This document shows positions 24,592 through 33,411 of a stretch of 64,000 bases of DNA, piece by piece (position 1 is the stretch's first letter; each line of letters starts with the position of its first letter). Origin of the DNA: Pseudomonas anatoliensis (GTDB lineage: Bacteria > Pseudomonadota > Gammaproteobacteria > Pseudomonadales > Pseudomonadaceae). The notes beneath the pieces were generated by a model. It saw only the letters and a program-made list of their open reading frames with translations, searched no databases and was not told the DNA's origin. Position numbers and translations under genes: made by a program. The stretch spans positions 1-64,000 of the forward strand of contig NZ_JACVHC010000005.1 of the NCBI RefSeq assembly GCF_017976235.1. The letters run 5' to 3'.

Positions 24592-24975
24592 ATGCGCTGG
24601 TCAGCTTTCAGCCTGTTTGGCTTTCTCGGCCTCTTTGCCGCCATCCCTTCGGTGCACGCCGCAGGTGAGGACTATGGGGTGCTGATCATTTCCCGCGAGC
24701 GACTTGAAGTAGCGACCTCGTGCGAGATTGGCGTGTATATCCAGGATCAACTGTCGGCGCGGCTGTTCCAGGAACAAAGCACCTCGTTCAACCTGCCGCC
24801 AGGCACCGTATCGTTGCGTCTGAAGTTGCTGCCGGGGCAAGCGCCAGGTTGCAATCCTGGTTTGCTCGCACCGGGCTCGCAGGAAATCAAATTGCAGGCC
24901 GGTGATATCCAGAAGTACCGGATCGCGATGACGCGGGAAGGCATGTACCTCAAGCGCGCCGACCTCGGCTATTAG
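24592..24975 (+). CDS. Exported hypothetical protein between copZ and copA
   Basis: A 127-residue protein with a Sec signal peptide (MRWSAFSLFGFLGLFAAI, cleavage near VHA-AG, residue 24) and a single mature domain that looks beta-rich (STSFNLPPGTVSLRLKLLPG, then the SQEIKLQAGDIQKYRIAM strand pattern), as in PEGA/DUF2846-like sandwiches. Two cysteines in the mature part (TSCEIG and PGCNPG) could form a disulphide. CAGGAG precedes the ATG. It lies between copZ and copA, but no CueR box precedes it, so a link to copper is only positional. Function not recognised. Confidence 0.75.
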   Translation: MRWSAFSLFGFLGLFAAIPSVHAAGEDYGVLIISRERLEVATSCEIGVYIQDQLSARLFQEQSTSFNLPPGTVSLRLKLLPGQAPGCNPGLLAPGSQEIKLQAGDIQKYRIAMTREGMYLKRADLGY

Positions 24976-25003
24976 TCAAATCCAAAAATGTATGAACAAC
25001 CTT

Positions 25004-25046
25004 TGTGGTGAGGGGATTATCCCCGATGGGTCGCGCAGCGGCCCCC
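25004..25046. repeat. Single REP (TGTGGTGAGGGGATTATCCCC class)
   Basis: TGTGGTGAGGGGATTATCCCCGAT followed by GGGTCGCGCAGCGGCCCC is a common intergenic repeat of this genus. Only one copy is present here, just after the exported hypothetical gene. Confidence 0.7.
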
Positions 25047-25102
25047 GCCTTCCGAAAATACACAGGAGCAACGACTGCAACACGATATTGACTGACACGA
25101 CG

Positions 25103-25128
25103 TCTTCGCGAGCAAGCTCGCTCCCACA
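25103..25128. repeat. Single REP (TCGCGAGCAAGCTCGCTCCCAC class)
   Basis: One unpaired REP copy with its internal palindrome (GCGAGC-AA-GCTCGC), 35 bp before the copA promoter. Confidence 0.75.
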
Positions 25129-25161
25129 TTTATCGTCTTGCGGCATTCTCAAGATTGGCGC

Positions 25162-25192
25162 TTGACCTTGCCCGCATGGCAAGGTTGATCCT
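25162..25192 (+). promoter_or_regulatory. CueR-controlled promoter of copA
   Basis: -35 TTGACC (25162-25167), a 19-bp spacer and -10 GATCCT (25187-25192). The CueR box is a perfect 8-bp inverted repeat ACCTTGCC-CGCAT-GGCAAGGT at 25165-25185. The arrangement is equivalent to the E. coli copA promoter. It lies 30 bp before the copA start. Confidence 0.9.
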
Positions 25193-25221
25193 GTAGGCAA
25201 CTTCTACAGGGAGCGTGAACG

Positions 25222-27615
25222 ATGTCCGAATCCATCACTTTCGATCTGCCGATTGCCGGCATGACCTGCGCCAGTTGCGCCGGGCGTGTCGAGCGGGCCT
25301 TGAGTAAAGTCAGCGGTGCCAGTGCCGTCAGCGTCAACCTCGCCACCGAACAGGCCCGCGTCAAGGCGCCCGGGGACAGTCTGCCGGCGTTGATGGACGC
25401 GGTTGAACGCGCCGGTTACAGCGTGCCGCAACAGACCCTCGAATTGAGCATCGACGGCATGACCTGCGCGTCCTGCGTCGGTCGTGTCGAGCGCGCCCTG
25501 AACAAAGTCCCCGGGGTGAAAAGCGTCAGCGTCAATCTGGCCAACGAACGCGCCCACCTCGAATTGCTCAGTCAAATCGATCCACAGATCCTGTTAGAGG
25601 CGGTGAGCAAGGCCGGTTACGCCGCCAGCGTCTGGCAAGCCGAACACCCTCAAAACGATAATCAGCAACAGCGTCTGCAACGTGAGCGCTGGGCACTGAT
25701 CTGTGCCATCGCCCTGGCCTTGCCGCTGGTGTTGCCGATGTTGCTGCAACCGTTCGGCATCCACTGGATGCTCCCGGCCTGGGCGCAGTTTGCCCTCGCC
25801 ACCCCAGTGCAATTCATCTTCGGCGCGCGGTTTTACGTGGCGGCTTGGAAAGCCGTTCGCGCCGGAGCCGGCAACATGGATTTGCTGGTCGCCCTCGGCA
25901 CCAGCGCCGGTTATGGCTTGAGCCTCTACGAATGGGCCACCGCCGCCGGGCGCATGCCGCACCTGTATTTCGAAGCGTCGGCGGTGGTCATCGCGCTGGT
26001 GCTGCTCGGCAAATACCTGGAAAGCCGCGCCAAACGCCAGACCGCCAGCGCCATCCGCGCCCTCGAAGCTTTGCGTCCGGAGCGGGCGATTCAAGTGATT
26101 GACGGCCGCGAACAGGATGTCGCCATCAGCGCTCTGCGCCTCAATGATCGGGTGTTGGTCAAACCCGGCGAGCGCTTCCCGGTCGACGGCGAAGTGCTGG
26201 AAGGCCAAAGCCACGCTGACGAAGCGTTGATCAGCGGCGAGAGCCTGCCGGTGCCGAAACAGCCCGGCGACAACGTTACCGGCGGCGCCATCAACGGTGA
26301 AGGCCGGCTGCTGGTGCGCACCACTGCCCTCGGCGCGGAAAGCGTGCTGGCGCGCATCATTCGCCTGGTCGAAGACGCCCAAGCGGCGAAAGCACCGATC
26401 CAGAAACTGGTGGATAAAGTCAGCCAGGTGTTCGTCCCGACCGTGCTGGTGTTGGCGCTGGCGACACTGATCGGCTGGTGGCTGTACGGCGCGCCGCTGG
26501 AAACCGCGTTGATCAACGCCGTCGCGGTACTGGTCATCGCCTGCCCCTGCGCCCTTGGCCTCGCCACACCCACCGCGATCATGGCCGGCACCGGCGTGGC
26601 CGCGCGCCACGGCATTCTGATCAAGGACGCCGAAGCCCTGGAGCGCGCCCATGAAGTCAGCAGCGTGGTGTTCGACAAGACCGGCACGCTGACCTCCGGC
26701 ACGCCGCGCATCGCGCATTTCAGTGCAATCGACGGTCATGAAAATAATCTGCTGCAACTCGCCGGCGCCCTGCAACGCGGCAGCGAACACCCGCTGGCCA
26801 AAGCGGTGCTGGATGCGGCCGCCGAACGTGAGCTGGATGTACCGGACGTCAGCGACAGCCAGTCGCTGACCGGTCGCGGCATCGCTGGCAATCTCGACGG
26901 TCGGCGCCTGGCTCTGGGCAATCGGCGAATGCTCGAAGAAAGTGGCCTGAGCGCCGGCGATCAGGCGGATTCGGCAAAAGCCTGGGAAGCCGAGGGTCGT
27001 ACGCTTTCGTGGCTGATCGAACAAAGCCCCGAGCCCCGCGTTCTCGGTTTGTTCGCCTTCGGTGACACCCTCAAACCCGGTGCACTGGAGGCGGTGCAAC
27101 AGCTTGCCGCTCGAAATATCCAAAGCCATTTGCTGACCGGGGATAACCGTGGCAGCGCGCGCGTGGTGGCTGAGGCTCTGGGCATCAACAACGTCCACGC
27201 CGAAGTCCTGCCAGCCGACAAAGCCGCCACCGTCACCGAACTGAAAAAAACCGGCGTCGTGGCCATGGTCGGCGATGGCATCAACGACGCCCCGGCGCTC
27301 GCGGCAGCCGACATCGGCATTGCCATGGGCGGCGGCACCGACGTCGCCATGCACGCGGCGGGCATAACGCTGATGCGCGGTGATCCACGACTGGTGCCGG
27401 CGGCGCTGGAAATCAGCCGCAAGACATACGCGAAGATTCGCCAGAACCTGTTCTGGGCCTTCGTCTACAACCTGATCGGTATTCCGCTGGCGGCGTTCGG
27501 CTTTCTCAACCCGGTGCTGGCCGGCGCGGCGATGGCACTGTCGAGCGTCAGCGTAGTGAGCAATGCGCTACTGTTGAAAACCTGGAAACCCAAGGATCTG
27601 GAGGAGCATCGATGA
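25222..27615 (+). CDS. copA: Copper-exporting P1B-type ATPase
   Basis: A 797-residue Cu(I)-translocating P-type ATPase of the inner membrane. Two N-terminal HMA domains each carry GMTCASC (near residues 14 and 82). The metal-transport CPC is in ACPCALGLATPTA near residue 440, the phosphorylated aspartate in DKTGTLT near residue 486, and the hinge in GDGINDAPAL near 688. Eight membrane helices are expected, and the last has the MALSSVSVV copper signature. GGGAG precedes the ATG. The gene has its own CueR promoter and overlaps cueR by 4 bp, so ATPase and regulator are made together. Confidence 0.95.
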   Translation: MSESITFDLPIAGMTCASCAGRVERALSKVSGASAVSVNLATEQARVKAPGDSLPALMDAVERAGYSVPQQTLELSIDGMTCASCVGRVERALNKVPGVKSVSVNLANERAHLELLSQIDPQILLEAVSKAGYAASVWQAEHPQNDNQQQRLQRERWALICAIALALPLVLPMLLQPFGIHWMLPAWAQFALATPVQFIFGARFYVAAWKAVRAGAGNMDLLVALGTSAGYGLSLYEWATAAGRMPHLYFEASAVVIALVLLGKYLESRAKRQTASAIRALEALRPERAIQVIDGREQDVAISALRLNDRVLVKPGERFPVDGEVLEGQSHADEALISGESLPVPKQPGDNVTGGAINGEGRLLVRTTALGAESVLARIIRLVEDAQAAKAPIQKLVDKVSQVFVPTVLVLALATLIGWWLYGAPLETALINAVAVLVIACPCALGLATPTAIMAGTGVAARHGILIKDAEALERAHEVSSVVFDKTGTLTSGTPRIAHFSAIDGHENNLLQLAGALQRGSEHPLAKAVLDAAAERELDVPDVSDSQSLTGRGIAGNLDGRRLALGNRRMLEESGLSAGDQADSAKAWEAEGRTLSWLIEQSPEPRVLGLFAFGDTLKPGALEAVQQLAARNIQSHLLTGDNRGSARVVAEALGINNVHAEVLPADKAATVTELKKTGVVAMVGDGINDAPALAAADIGIAMGGGTDVAMHAAGITLMRGDPRLVPAALEISRKTYAKIRQNLFWAFVYNLIGIPLAAFGFLNPVLAGAAMALSSVSVVSNALLLKTWKPKDLEEHR

Positions 27616-28025
27616 ACATCGGCCAAGCGGCCCGGCAAAGTGGTCTGAGCGCAAAAATGATCCGCTACTACGAATCGATCGGCCTGCTCAAAGCTGCCCA
27701 CCGCACCGACAGCGGCTACCGGGTCTACGGCGCTGACGACTTGCACACACTGGCGTTCATCAAGCGTTCGCGCGACCTCGGTTTTTCACTGGAGGAAGTC
27801 GGCAAGCTACTGACCCTCTGGCAGGACCGTCAACGAGCCAGCGCCGATGTGAAGGCGCTGGCGCGGCAGCACATCGACGAACTGAACCAGAAGATCCGCG
27901 AGCTCGGCCAGCTGCGCGACACGTTGCAGGACCTGGTCGAGCATTGTCAGGGCGACCATCGCCCCGACTGCCCGATCCTCAAGGAACTGGCGTCGGGCTG
28001 CTGCGCGCAACCCGCCCGCGCCTGA
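27612..28025 (+). CDS. cueR: Cu(I)-responsive MerR-family regulator CueR
   Basis: A 137-residue MerR-type activator: helix-turn-helix MNIGQAARQSGLSAKMIRYY, the SGYRVYG wing, a dimer helix, and the C-terminal metal loop HCQGDHRPDCPIL with two cysteines eight apart, as in CueR. It should activate copA and copZ when Cu(I) or Ag(I) is bound. Its start overlaps the copA stop (ATGA), giving positive autoregulation through the copA promoter. Its 3' end overlaps the convergent MFS gene by 47 bp. Confidence 0.94.
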   Translation: MNIGQAARQSGLSAKMIRYYESIGLLKAAHRTDSGYRVYGADDLHTLAFIKRSRDLGFSLEEVGKLLTLWQDRQRASADVKALARQHIDELNQKIRELGQLRDTLQDLVEHCQGDHRPDCPILKELASGCCAQPARA

Positions 28026-29181
28026 GCGCCAGCCCCTTCACCGTCAGCAACGTGCCGAGTGGAATGCCGTGGAACAACATGACCACGGCACCCGGCGTCC
28101 ACCATGAGTAAAACGGTGCGGCGATCAGCATGCCGACGCCGAAGCCGGTCATCTGCAGTAACGTCAAAAAGCTGAAAATCGGCAGGCGCAAATGCTCGGG
28201 CTCGCGTTGCAGGCGCGACATCAGACCGACCTCGGAAAAGCCGTCCCCCAGCCCCGCCGGCAACGAAAACAACAGCAGTCCATACAGGCTGTGCTGCTGG
28301 AACATCAGGATAAAACCGCAGGACATCAACGCCACCCCGAAGAAAAACCGACGCTCGAGGTGGATGTTGTCCGAGCCTTTCAAACGGCTGGCGATCCGCG
28401 CGCCGAGCAGTTTGCCACTGGCCCACACCGCCAGCATCAGGCCCAGGGTTGTGCTTGCTGAATCCGGTGACAGCAGTTTGGAAATGATCGGGAATCCGAC
28501 GTTGTGCGCGGCGCTGCCCAAGGTGTCGGCCATCGTCACCGCGAGCATCGCAGCAACTACCGGGGCACTGCGCAAACCTTGCTTGAGGGCCGACCACTCG
28601 CCACGCTCGGGCGCTGGGTTGATAGTCACAGGCTCGAAACGCAGCGGCACAATCAACAACGCCGCGAGCAAATAGGTCAGCGCGTTCAAGGCAAATACCG
28701 TTTCGAACCCAAACCCCGCCACCAGCAACCCTGAAACCAGGCTGCCACCGACCATGGCTGCGGAAGAAGCCGAGGTGATCCAGGCGTTGGTCTTGAGCAA
28801 CTGCGACGGCTCGATCAGCCGTGGTAACTGACTGTTGAGACCGATGGCAAACATCGAATTGCCCAAGCCCAGCGCGAAAGCGATCACCGGCAACAACAAC
28901 GCTTGCTGACTGACCGGCACGATCAACAACAATCCGAGCACGCCGGCGCGCAACAGATCAAACGCGATCAGCGGCAGACGGCCGCTCCAGCGTCGGTAAA
29001 AACGCGTGCCGATCAGACTGGCGAAAATCCCGCCCCCCACGCGGCTGGCAAGGAAAATCCCCACGCTCATGGCGCTGTTGCTGAGCAGATAGACGTAGGT
29101 GGCCAACGCGACCATGTTGAGGAAGGCGCCGAAATCGGAGATCAGCCGGGCAGTGATGATGAAGCGGGTGTTGGCGTTCAC
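27979..29181 (-). CDS. MFS transporter
   Basis: A 400-residue, 12-helix major facilitator protein, related to the enterobactin-exporter/macrolide-type (EntS/MFS_3) group by its layout (RFIITARLISDFGAFLNMVA at the N-terminus, then VGGGIFASLIGTRFYRR). Substrate unknown. The start is taken as GTG at 29181, preceded by AAGGA; the longer ATG-initiated frame from 29262 would translate a REPIN and is rejected. The last 47 bp overlap cueR in the opposite orientation. Confidence 0.85.
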   Translation of the reverse strand: MNANTRFIITARLISDFGAFLNMVALATYVYLLSNSAMSVGIFLASRVGGGIFASLIGTRFYRRWSGRLPLIAFDLLRAGVLGLLLIVPVSQQALLLPVIAFALGLGNSMFAIGLNSQLPRLIEPSQLLKTNAWITSASSAAMVGGSLVSGLLVAGFGFETVFALNALTYLLAALLIVPLRFEPVTINPAPERGEWSALKQGLRSAPVVAAMLAVTMADTLGSAAHNVGFPIISKLLSPDSASTTLGLMLAVWASGKLLGARIASRLKGSDNIHLERRFFFGVALMSCGFILMFQQHSLYGLLLFSLPAGLGDGFSEVGLMSRLQREPEHLRLPIFSFLTLLQMTGFGVGMLIAAPFYSWWTPGAVVMLFHGIPLGTLLTVKGLALRRGRVARSSPTPVP

Positions 29182-29188
29182 ATACGAT

Positions 29189-29292
29189 CCTTGTAGGAGC
29201 TGCCGAAGGCTCGGGCCGCGATCGGACGATCTTTTGATCTTGCCTTTGAAAAACAAGATCAAAAGATCGCAGCCTTCGGCAGCTCCTACAAG
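29189..29292. repeat. REPIN (GCTGCCGAAGGCTGCGATC class, one arm with insertion)
   Basis: Inverted pair with outer arms CTTGTAGGAGCTGCCGAAGG and its complement. The left copy carries the CTCGGGCCGCGATCGGACGATC variant, also seen at 38829-38930, and the right copy the standard form. It sits immediately upstream of the MFS start codon. Confidence 0.9.
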
Positions 29293-29343
29293 GTCAGCAG
29301 CATCAAATATGTTTGTGGTTGCTTATGGGAATGTATCGGGCGC

Positions 29344-29368
29344 AAAAAACCCGGCCGAAGCCGGGTTT
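29344..29368 (-). terminator. Rho-independent terminator of the RIO kinase gene
   Basis: Stem AAACCCGG / CCGGGTTT (29347-29354 and 29361-29368) with a CCGAAG loop, followed on the minus strand by six Ts. It lies 12 bp past the kinase stop codon. Confidence 0.85.
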
Positions 29369-29380
29369 CTGTTCAAGCAA

Positions 29381-30277
29381 TCACTGCATCCACGGGGGAG
29401 GCGGTGGCTCGTCCGACTTGCCCTTCGGCTCGTCGTCCGCCGCACGAATCGCTTGCTTGCGCTCTTCATCGAGTCGCGCCGCTTCGATCTCGCGCAGAAT
29501 GCCGCCAACATCCGCCTGCTCTTCCGGATCGTCGAACTCACCGGTCAGCACGCTGGCCGGGTGCAAGGTGCCGGCTTCGTATAGCGCCCACATTTCCTTG
29601 GCGTACTTGGTCTTCTTCAACTCCGGCGCAAAACGTCCGAAGTACGAAGCCATATTGCCAACGTCACGCTCCAGCATGCTGAACGCGTGGTTGTTGCCCG
29701 CCGCATCGACTGCCTGCGGCAGATCGATGATCACCGGGCCGGTTGGTGTCAGCAGCACGTTGAACTCCGAGAGGTCACCGTGCACCAGACCGGTACACAA
29801 CATCAGCACGATCTGCGAAATCAGGAACGCGTGATACTCGCGCGCCTGATCCGGCTCCAGCACCACGTCGTTCAGACGCGGCGCGGCATCGCCGTACTCG
29901 TCGGCCACCAGCTCCATCAACAGCACGCCTTCAAGGAAGTCGTACGGTTGCGGAACCCGAACGCCCGCGCCGGCCAGCCGGAACAGCGCGGCGACCTCAG
30001 CGTTCTGCCAGGCGTCTTCGGTTTCTTTCTTGCCGAACTTCGAGCCCTTGGCCATTGCCCGTGCCTGTCGGCTGTTGCGTACCTTGCGACCTTCCTGATA
30101 TTCGGACGCCTGGCGGAAACTGCGTTTGTTCGCCTCCTTGTAGACCTTTGCGCAACGTAACTGATTGCCGCAGCGCACCACATAAACAGCTGCTTCTTTA
30201 CCACTCATCAGTGGGCGCAGCACTTCGTCGACCAGACCGTCCTCGATCAGGGGTTCAATGCGTTTTGGAGTCTTCAT
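29381..30277 (-). CDS. RIO1-type serine protein kinase
   Basis: A 298-residue atypical protein kinase of the RIO family. Visible are the ATP-binding lysine context RCAKVYKEANKRSFRQ near residue 45, the catalytic loop LVHGDLSEFNVLL near residue 163 (HxDxxxxN) and the metal-binding IIDLPQAVD near residue 183. The C-terminal 45 residues are charged and end in a proline run (EPPPPPWMQ). RIO kinases act in ribosome maturation in eukaryotes and archaea; the bacterial role is not established. Single gene with its own terminator. Confidence 0.9.
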   Translation of the reverse strand: MKTPKRIEPLIEDGLVDEVLRPLMSGKEAAVYVVRCGNQLRCAKVYKEANKRSFRQASEYQEGRKVRNSRQARAMAKGSKFGKKETEDAWQNAEVAALFRLAGAGVRVPQPYDFLEGVLLMELVADEYGDAAPRLNDVVLEPDQAREYHAFLISQIVLMLCTGLVHGDLSEFNVLLTPTGPVIIDLPQAVDAAGNNHAFSMLERDVGNMASYFGRFAPELKKTKYAKEMWALYEAGTLHPASVLTGEFDDPEEQADVGGILREIEAARLDEERKQAIRAADDEPKGKSDEPPPPPWMQ

Positions 30278-30496
30278 CAGCTTTTATTGTGGGTCCTTTA
30301 TTACCAAACACGCGAATGTCACTCGTTATACGGCAATCCTCGCGCTTCGGGGAGGGGTTGCCGACCTGTGAACCTTATGAATGCACACACTGTGCCGAAA
30401 AAATCGACCGCAGCGAATCATAGCTGAGCCGGTGGTAAATGTTGGTAAACAGTGATGAGGGCATTTGCGACAGAATCTGACATCGGGTGTTCTGGC

Positions 30497-30534
30497 CCTT
30501 GCCCCTCACCCCAGCCCCCTCCCGAGGGAGAGGG
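30497..30534. repeat. Dispersed CCCTCACCCCAGCCC...GGGAGAGGG repeat
   Basis: GCCCCTCACCCCAGCCCC followed by CTCCCGAGGGAGAGGG is a repeat often found between genes in Pseudomonas. Its CCCTCTCCC-type self-complementarity could form a weak hairpin. It lies 6 bp beyond the thiolase stop codon. Confidence 0.65.
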
Positions 30535-30540
30535 ACTCTT

Positions 30541-31818
30541 CTAGCGCTCAATAATCGCGGTGACACCTTGCCCACCTGCCGCGCAGATCGAAATCAACCC
30601 TCTTCCCTGCCCCGCCGCATCCAGCAACTTCGCCAGATTGGCGACAATCCTCCCGCCGGTCGCGGCAAACGGATGCCCCGCCGCCAGTGAACTGCCTTTT
30701 ACATTGAGGCGACTGCGGTCGATGGAACCCAGCGGCGCCTCAAGTCCCAGACGGTTTTTGCAGTACTCGGGGTCCTCCCAGGCCTTGAGCGTACACAAAA
30801 CCTGCGCGGCGAACGCCTCATGAATTTCGTAATAGTCGAAATCCTGCAAGGTCAGGCCGTTGCGCGCCAGCAACCGGGGGACCGCGTACACCGGCGCCAT
30901 CAGCAGGCCTTCGACGCCGTTGACGAAGTCCACCGCCGCCGTTTCGCCATCGCGCAGGTAGGCCAGAATCGGCAAGCCACGCTCCTTCGCCCATTCCTCA
31001 CTGCCAAGCAGCACCACCGACGCACCGTCCGTCAGTGGTGTGGAATTACCCGCCGTCAGCGTGCCTTTGGCGCTTTTTTCGAACGCCGGTTTCAGCGCGG
31101 CGAGTTTTTCCAGGGTCAGGTCCGGGCGCAGGTTGTTGTCACGGGTCAGGCCGAGGAACGGCGTCATCAGATCGTTGTGCCAGCCTTCGCCATAAGACGC
31201 GGCCAGTTTGTGATGACTTTCGAGGGCCAATTGATCTTGATCTTCGCGAGCAATATTCCAGGTCTGCGCCATCAACTCGCAGTGTTGGCCCATCGACAGG
31301 CCAGTGCGTACTTCGCCGTTGCGCGGAAAATCCGGGATCAGGTGTTGCGGGCGCAGTTGCAGAAAAGTCTTGAGCTTTTCACCGGTGGTCTTCGCGCGGT
31401 TGGCCTGCAGGAGGATTTTGCGCAGGCCTTCGCTGACGCCGATCGGCGCGTCGGAGGTGGTGTCGACGCCGCCGGCAATGCCGCAATCGATCTGGCCGAG
31501 GGCGATTTTATTGGCCACCAGCAACGCCGCTTCCAGCCCGGTGCCACAGGCTTGCTGGATGTCATAGGCCGGGGTGGTCGGTGACAGGCGTGAGCCGAGC
31601 ACGCATTCGCGGGCCAGGTTCATATCCCGTGACAATTTAAGCACCGCGCCCGCCACCACCTCGCCGATGCGCTGGCCGTGCAGGTTGTAGCGTTCGATCA
31701 GGCCTTCGAGGGCTGCGGTGAGCATCGCCTGATTGCTGGCCGCGGCGTAAGGGCCATTGGAACGAGCGAAGGGAATACGGTTACCGCCGATGATCGCGAC
31801 GCGGCGCAGCTGACTCAT
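30541..31818 (-). CDS. Acetyl-CoA C-acyltransferase (thiolase)
   Basis: A 425-residue thiolase of the FadI/FadA2-like group, catalysing the reversible condensation or thiolysis of acyl-CoAs. The acylated cysteine is in QQACGTGLEAAL near residue 97, the histidine in YEIHEAFAAQ near 345, and the second cysteine in ICAAGGQGVTAII near the C-terminus. AGGAG precedes the chosen ATG at 31818; an upstream in-frame ATG lacks this. The gene is divergent from a long FabG and a MaoC dehydratase, which together make a near-complete beta-oxidation or chain-extension set without an acyl-CoA dehydrogenase. Confidence 0.92.
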   Translation of the reverse strand: MSQLRRVAIIGGNRIPFARSNGPYAAASNQAMLTAALEGLIERYNLHGQRIGEVVAGAVLKLSRDMNLARECVLGSRLSPTTPAYDIQQACGTGLEAALLVANKIALGQIDCGIAGGVDTTSDAPIGVSEGLRKILLQANRAKTTGEKLKTFLQLRPQHLIPDFPRNGEVRTGLSMGQHCELMAQTWNIAREDQDQLALESHHKLAASYGEGWHNDLMTPFLGLTRDNNLRPDLTLEKLAALKPAFEKSAKGTLTAGNSTPLTDGASVVLLGSEEWAKERGLPILAYLRDGETAAVDFVNGVEGLLMAPVYAVPRLLARNGLTLQDFDYYEIHEAFAAQVLCTLKAWEDPEYCKNRLGLEAPLGSIDRSRLNVKGSSLAAGHPFAATGGRIVANLAKLLDAAGQGRGLISICAAGGQGVTAIIER

Positions 31819-31855
31819 GAAAAGCTCCTGTTTGGATTCCAGATTCACATAGCCC

Positions 31856-31950
31856 CCTGTGGGAGCTGGCTTGCCAGCGATGGGGCCGGCACATCCAACA
31901 AATTCATTGGCAGACAGTCCGCCATCGCTGGCAAGCCAGCTCCCACAAGG
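31856..31950. repeat. REPIN (GGGAGCTGGCTTGCCAGCGAT class)
   Basis: Inverted pair CCTGTGGGAGCTGGCTTGCC ... GGCAAGCCAGCTCCCACAAGG with about 45 bases of spacer, between the divergent thiolase and reductase genes. Confidence 0.9.
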
Positions 31951-32056
31951 GCATTGGTCTACTCTGCTGTTCTAGCGTAGGCCTTATTGCGTGGATCGAA
32001 CGATTGATTGCCGTGGGTAGTCCACACTTTGAACCCCAACTTTTGGAGAGCGTTCC

Positions 32057-33409
32057 ATGTCTGACCGCTATATCGACTTCGCCAACTCGTCCATCGGCCA
32101 TCGCCTGGTCGGGGCTTTGGGCCTGCCGTCGCCGGTGCGACTGGAGCGCTGGCAGGCCGGGCGCCTGCGGCCGGTGGAAGGTGCGCTGCTGATCGGTGGT
32201 GGCCCGCTGACCGAGCGCATCAGTGCTTTCGCCAACCGTTTGACCGAAGGGATTTACCGTTACGGCGAGCAACCGGCGACGGCCACTGAGTGGATTCCGG
32301 GCCTTGGCCCAAAACTCAAAGCCGTGGTGTTCGATGCGAGTGACTTGCAGCACACCGACCAGCTCAAACAGCTGCGCGAGTTCTTCCAGCCTCTGATGAA
32401 AAACCTTGAGCACAGCGCCCATCTGGTGATTCTTGGCCGTGCGCCGGAAAGCCTGCGCGATCCGTTCGCGGCCAGCGCCCAACGTGCGCTGGAAGGTTTT
32501 TCCCGTTCGCTGGCCAAGGAATTGCGTAGCGGCGGCACGCTGCAACTGATCTATGTCGGCGAAGGCGCCGAGGATCAACTGGAAGGGCCACTGCGATTTT
32601 TCCTTTCGCCCAAAAGCGCTTTTGTCTCCGGACAAGTAATTCGCCTGACCGCGTGTGCGACCCCGGTGACCGACTGGACGCGGCCACTCGCCGGACGCAA
32701 GGCATTGGTCACTGGCGCGGCACGCGGTATCGGCGCATCGATTGCCGAGACCCTCGCGCGCGATGGCGCTGACGTCATCCTGCTCGACGTGCCACCGGCC
32801 AAGTCCGATCTGGAAGCCCTCGCCGCACGCCTGGGCGGTCGCAGTATTACTCTCGATATCTGCGCCGAAGACGCCGCCGCGCAATTGATCGAACAGTTGC
32901 CGGACGGCCTCGACATTCTGGTGCACAACGCCGGAATCACCCGCGACAAGACCCTGGCCAACATGACCCCGGAATTCTGGGACGCGGTGCTTGCGGTCAA
33001 CCTCAACGCCCCGCAAATACTGACCAAAGCCCTGCTCGACAGCGGCACCTTGCATGACGATGCGCGGGTGGTCCTGCTGGCCTCGATCAGCGGCATCGCC
33101 GGTAATCGCGGGCAAACCAACTATGCCGCGAGCAAGGCCGGTCTGATCGGCCTCGCGCAGGCCTGGGCACCGACGTTGCAGGAGCGCGGCATCAGCATCA
33201 ACGCCGTGGCCCCGGGGTTTATCGAAACCCAGATGACCGCGCACATCCCCTTCGGTTTGCGTGAAGCCGGCCGCCGCATGAGTTCGCTGGGCCAGGGCGG
33301 CCTGCCGCAGGACGTCGCCGAAGCGGTGGCGTGGCTGGCGCAACCGGGCACCGGCGCGTTCACCGGGCAGGCGCTGCGCGTCTGTGGGCAAAGCGTTCTG
33401 GGGGCATAG
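32057..33409 (+). CDS. High-molecular-weight 3-oxoacyl-(ACP/CoA) reductase, FabG4-like
   Basis: A 450-residue SDR, almost twice the usual FabG length. The N-terminal 210 residues form a degenerate flavodoxin/Rossmann-like domain. The C-terminal 240 residues are a classical SDR with TGAARGIG near residue 219, HNAGITRDKT near residue 293 and the catalytic tetrad segment SISGIAGNRGQTNYAASKAG near 345-365. This architecture is that of mycobacterial FabG4 (Rv0242c), an NADH-dependent ketoacyl reductase working on CoA substrates. GGAG precedes the ATG. The dehydratase gene starts 2 bp after its stop codon, so the two are surely co-translated. Confidence 0.9.
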   Translation: MSDRYIDFANSSIGHRLVGALGLPSPVRLERWQAGRLRPVEGALLIGGGPLTERISAFANRLTEGIYRYGEQPATATEWIPGLGPKLKAVVFDASDLQHTDQLKQLREFFQPLMKNLEHSAHLVILGRAPESLRDPFAASAQRALEGFSRSLAKELRSGGTLQLIYVGEGAEDQLEGPLRFFLSPKSAFVSGQVIRLTACATPVTDWTRPLAGRKALVTGAARGIGASIAETLARDGADVILLDVPPAKSDLEALAARLGGRSITLDICAEDAAAQLIEQLPDGLDILVHNAGITRDKTLANMTPEFWDAVLAVNLNAPQILTKALLDSGTLHDDARVVLLASISGIAGNRGQTNYAASKAGLIGLAQAWAPTLQERGISINAVAPGFIETQMTAHIPFGLREAGRRMSSLGQGGLPQDVAEAVAWLAQPGTGAFTGQALRVCGQSVLGA

Positions 33410-33411
33410 GC

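Noticed and set aside
29181..29262. N-terminal extension of the MFS transporter gene
   Set aside because: It would be encoded by a REPIN; the GTG at 29181 has a proper ribosome-binding site and starts the membrane domain.
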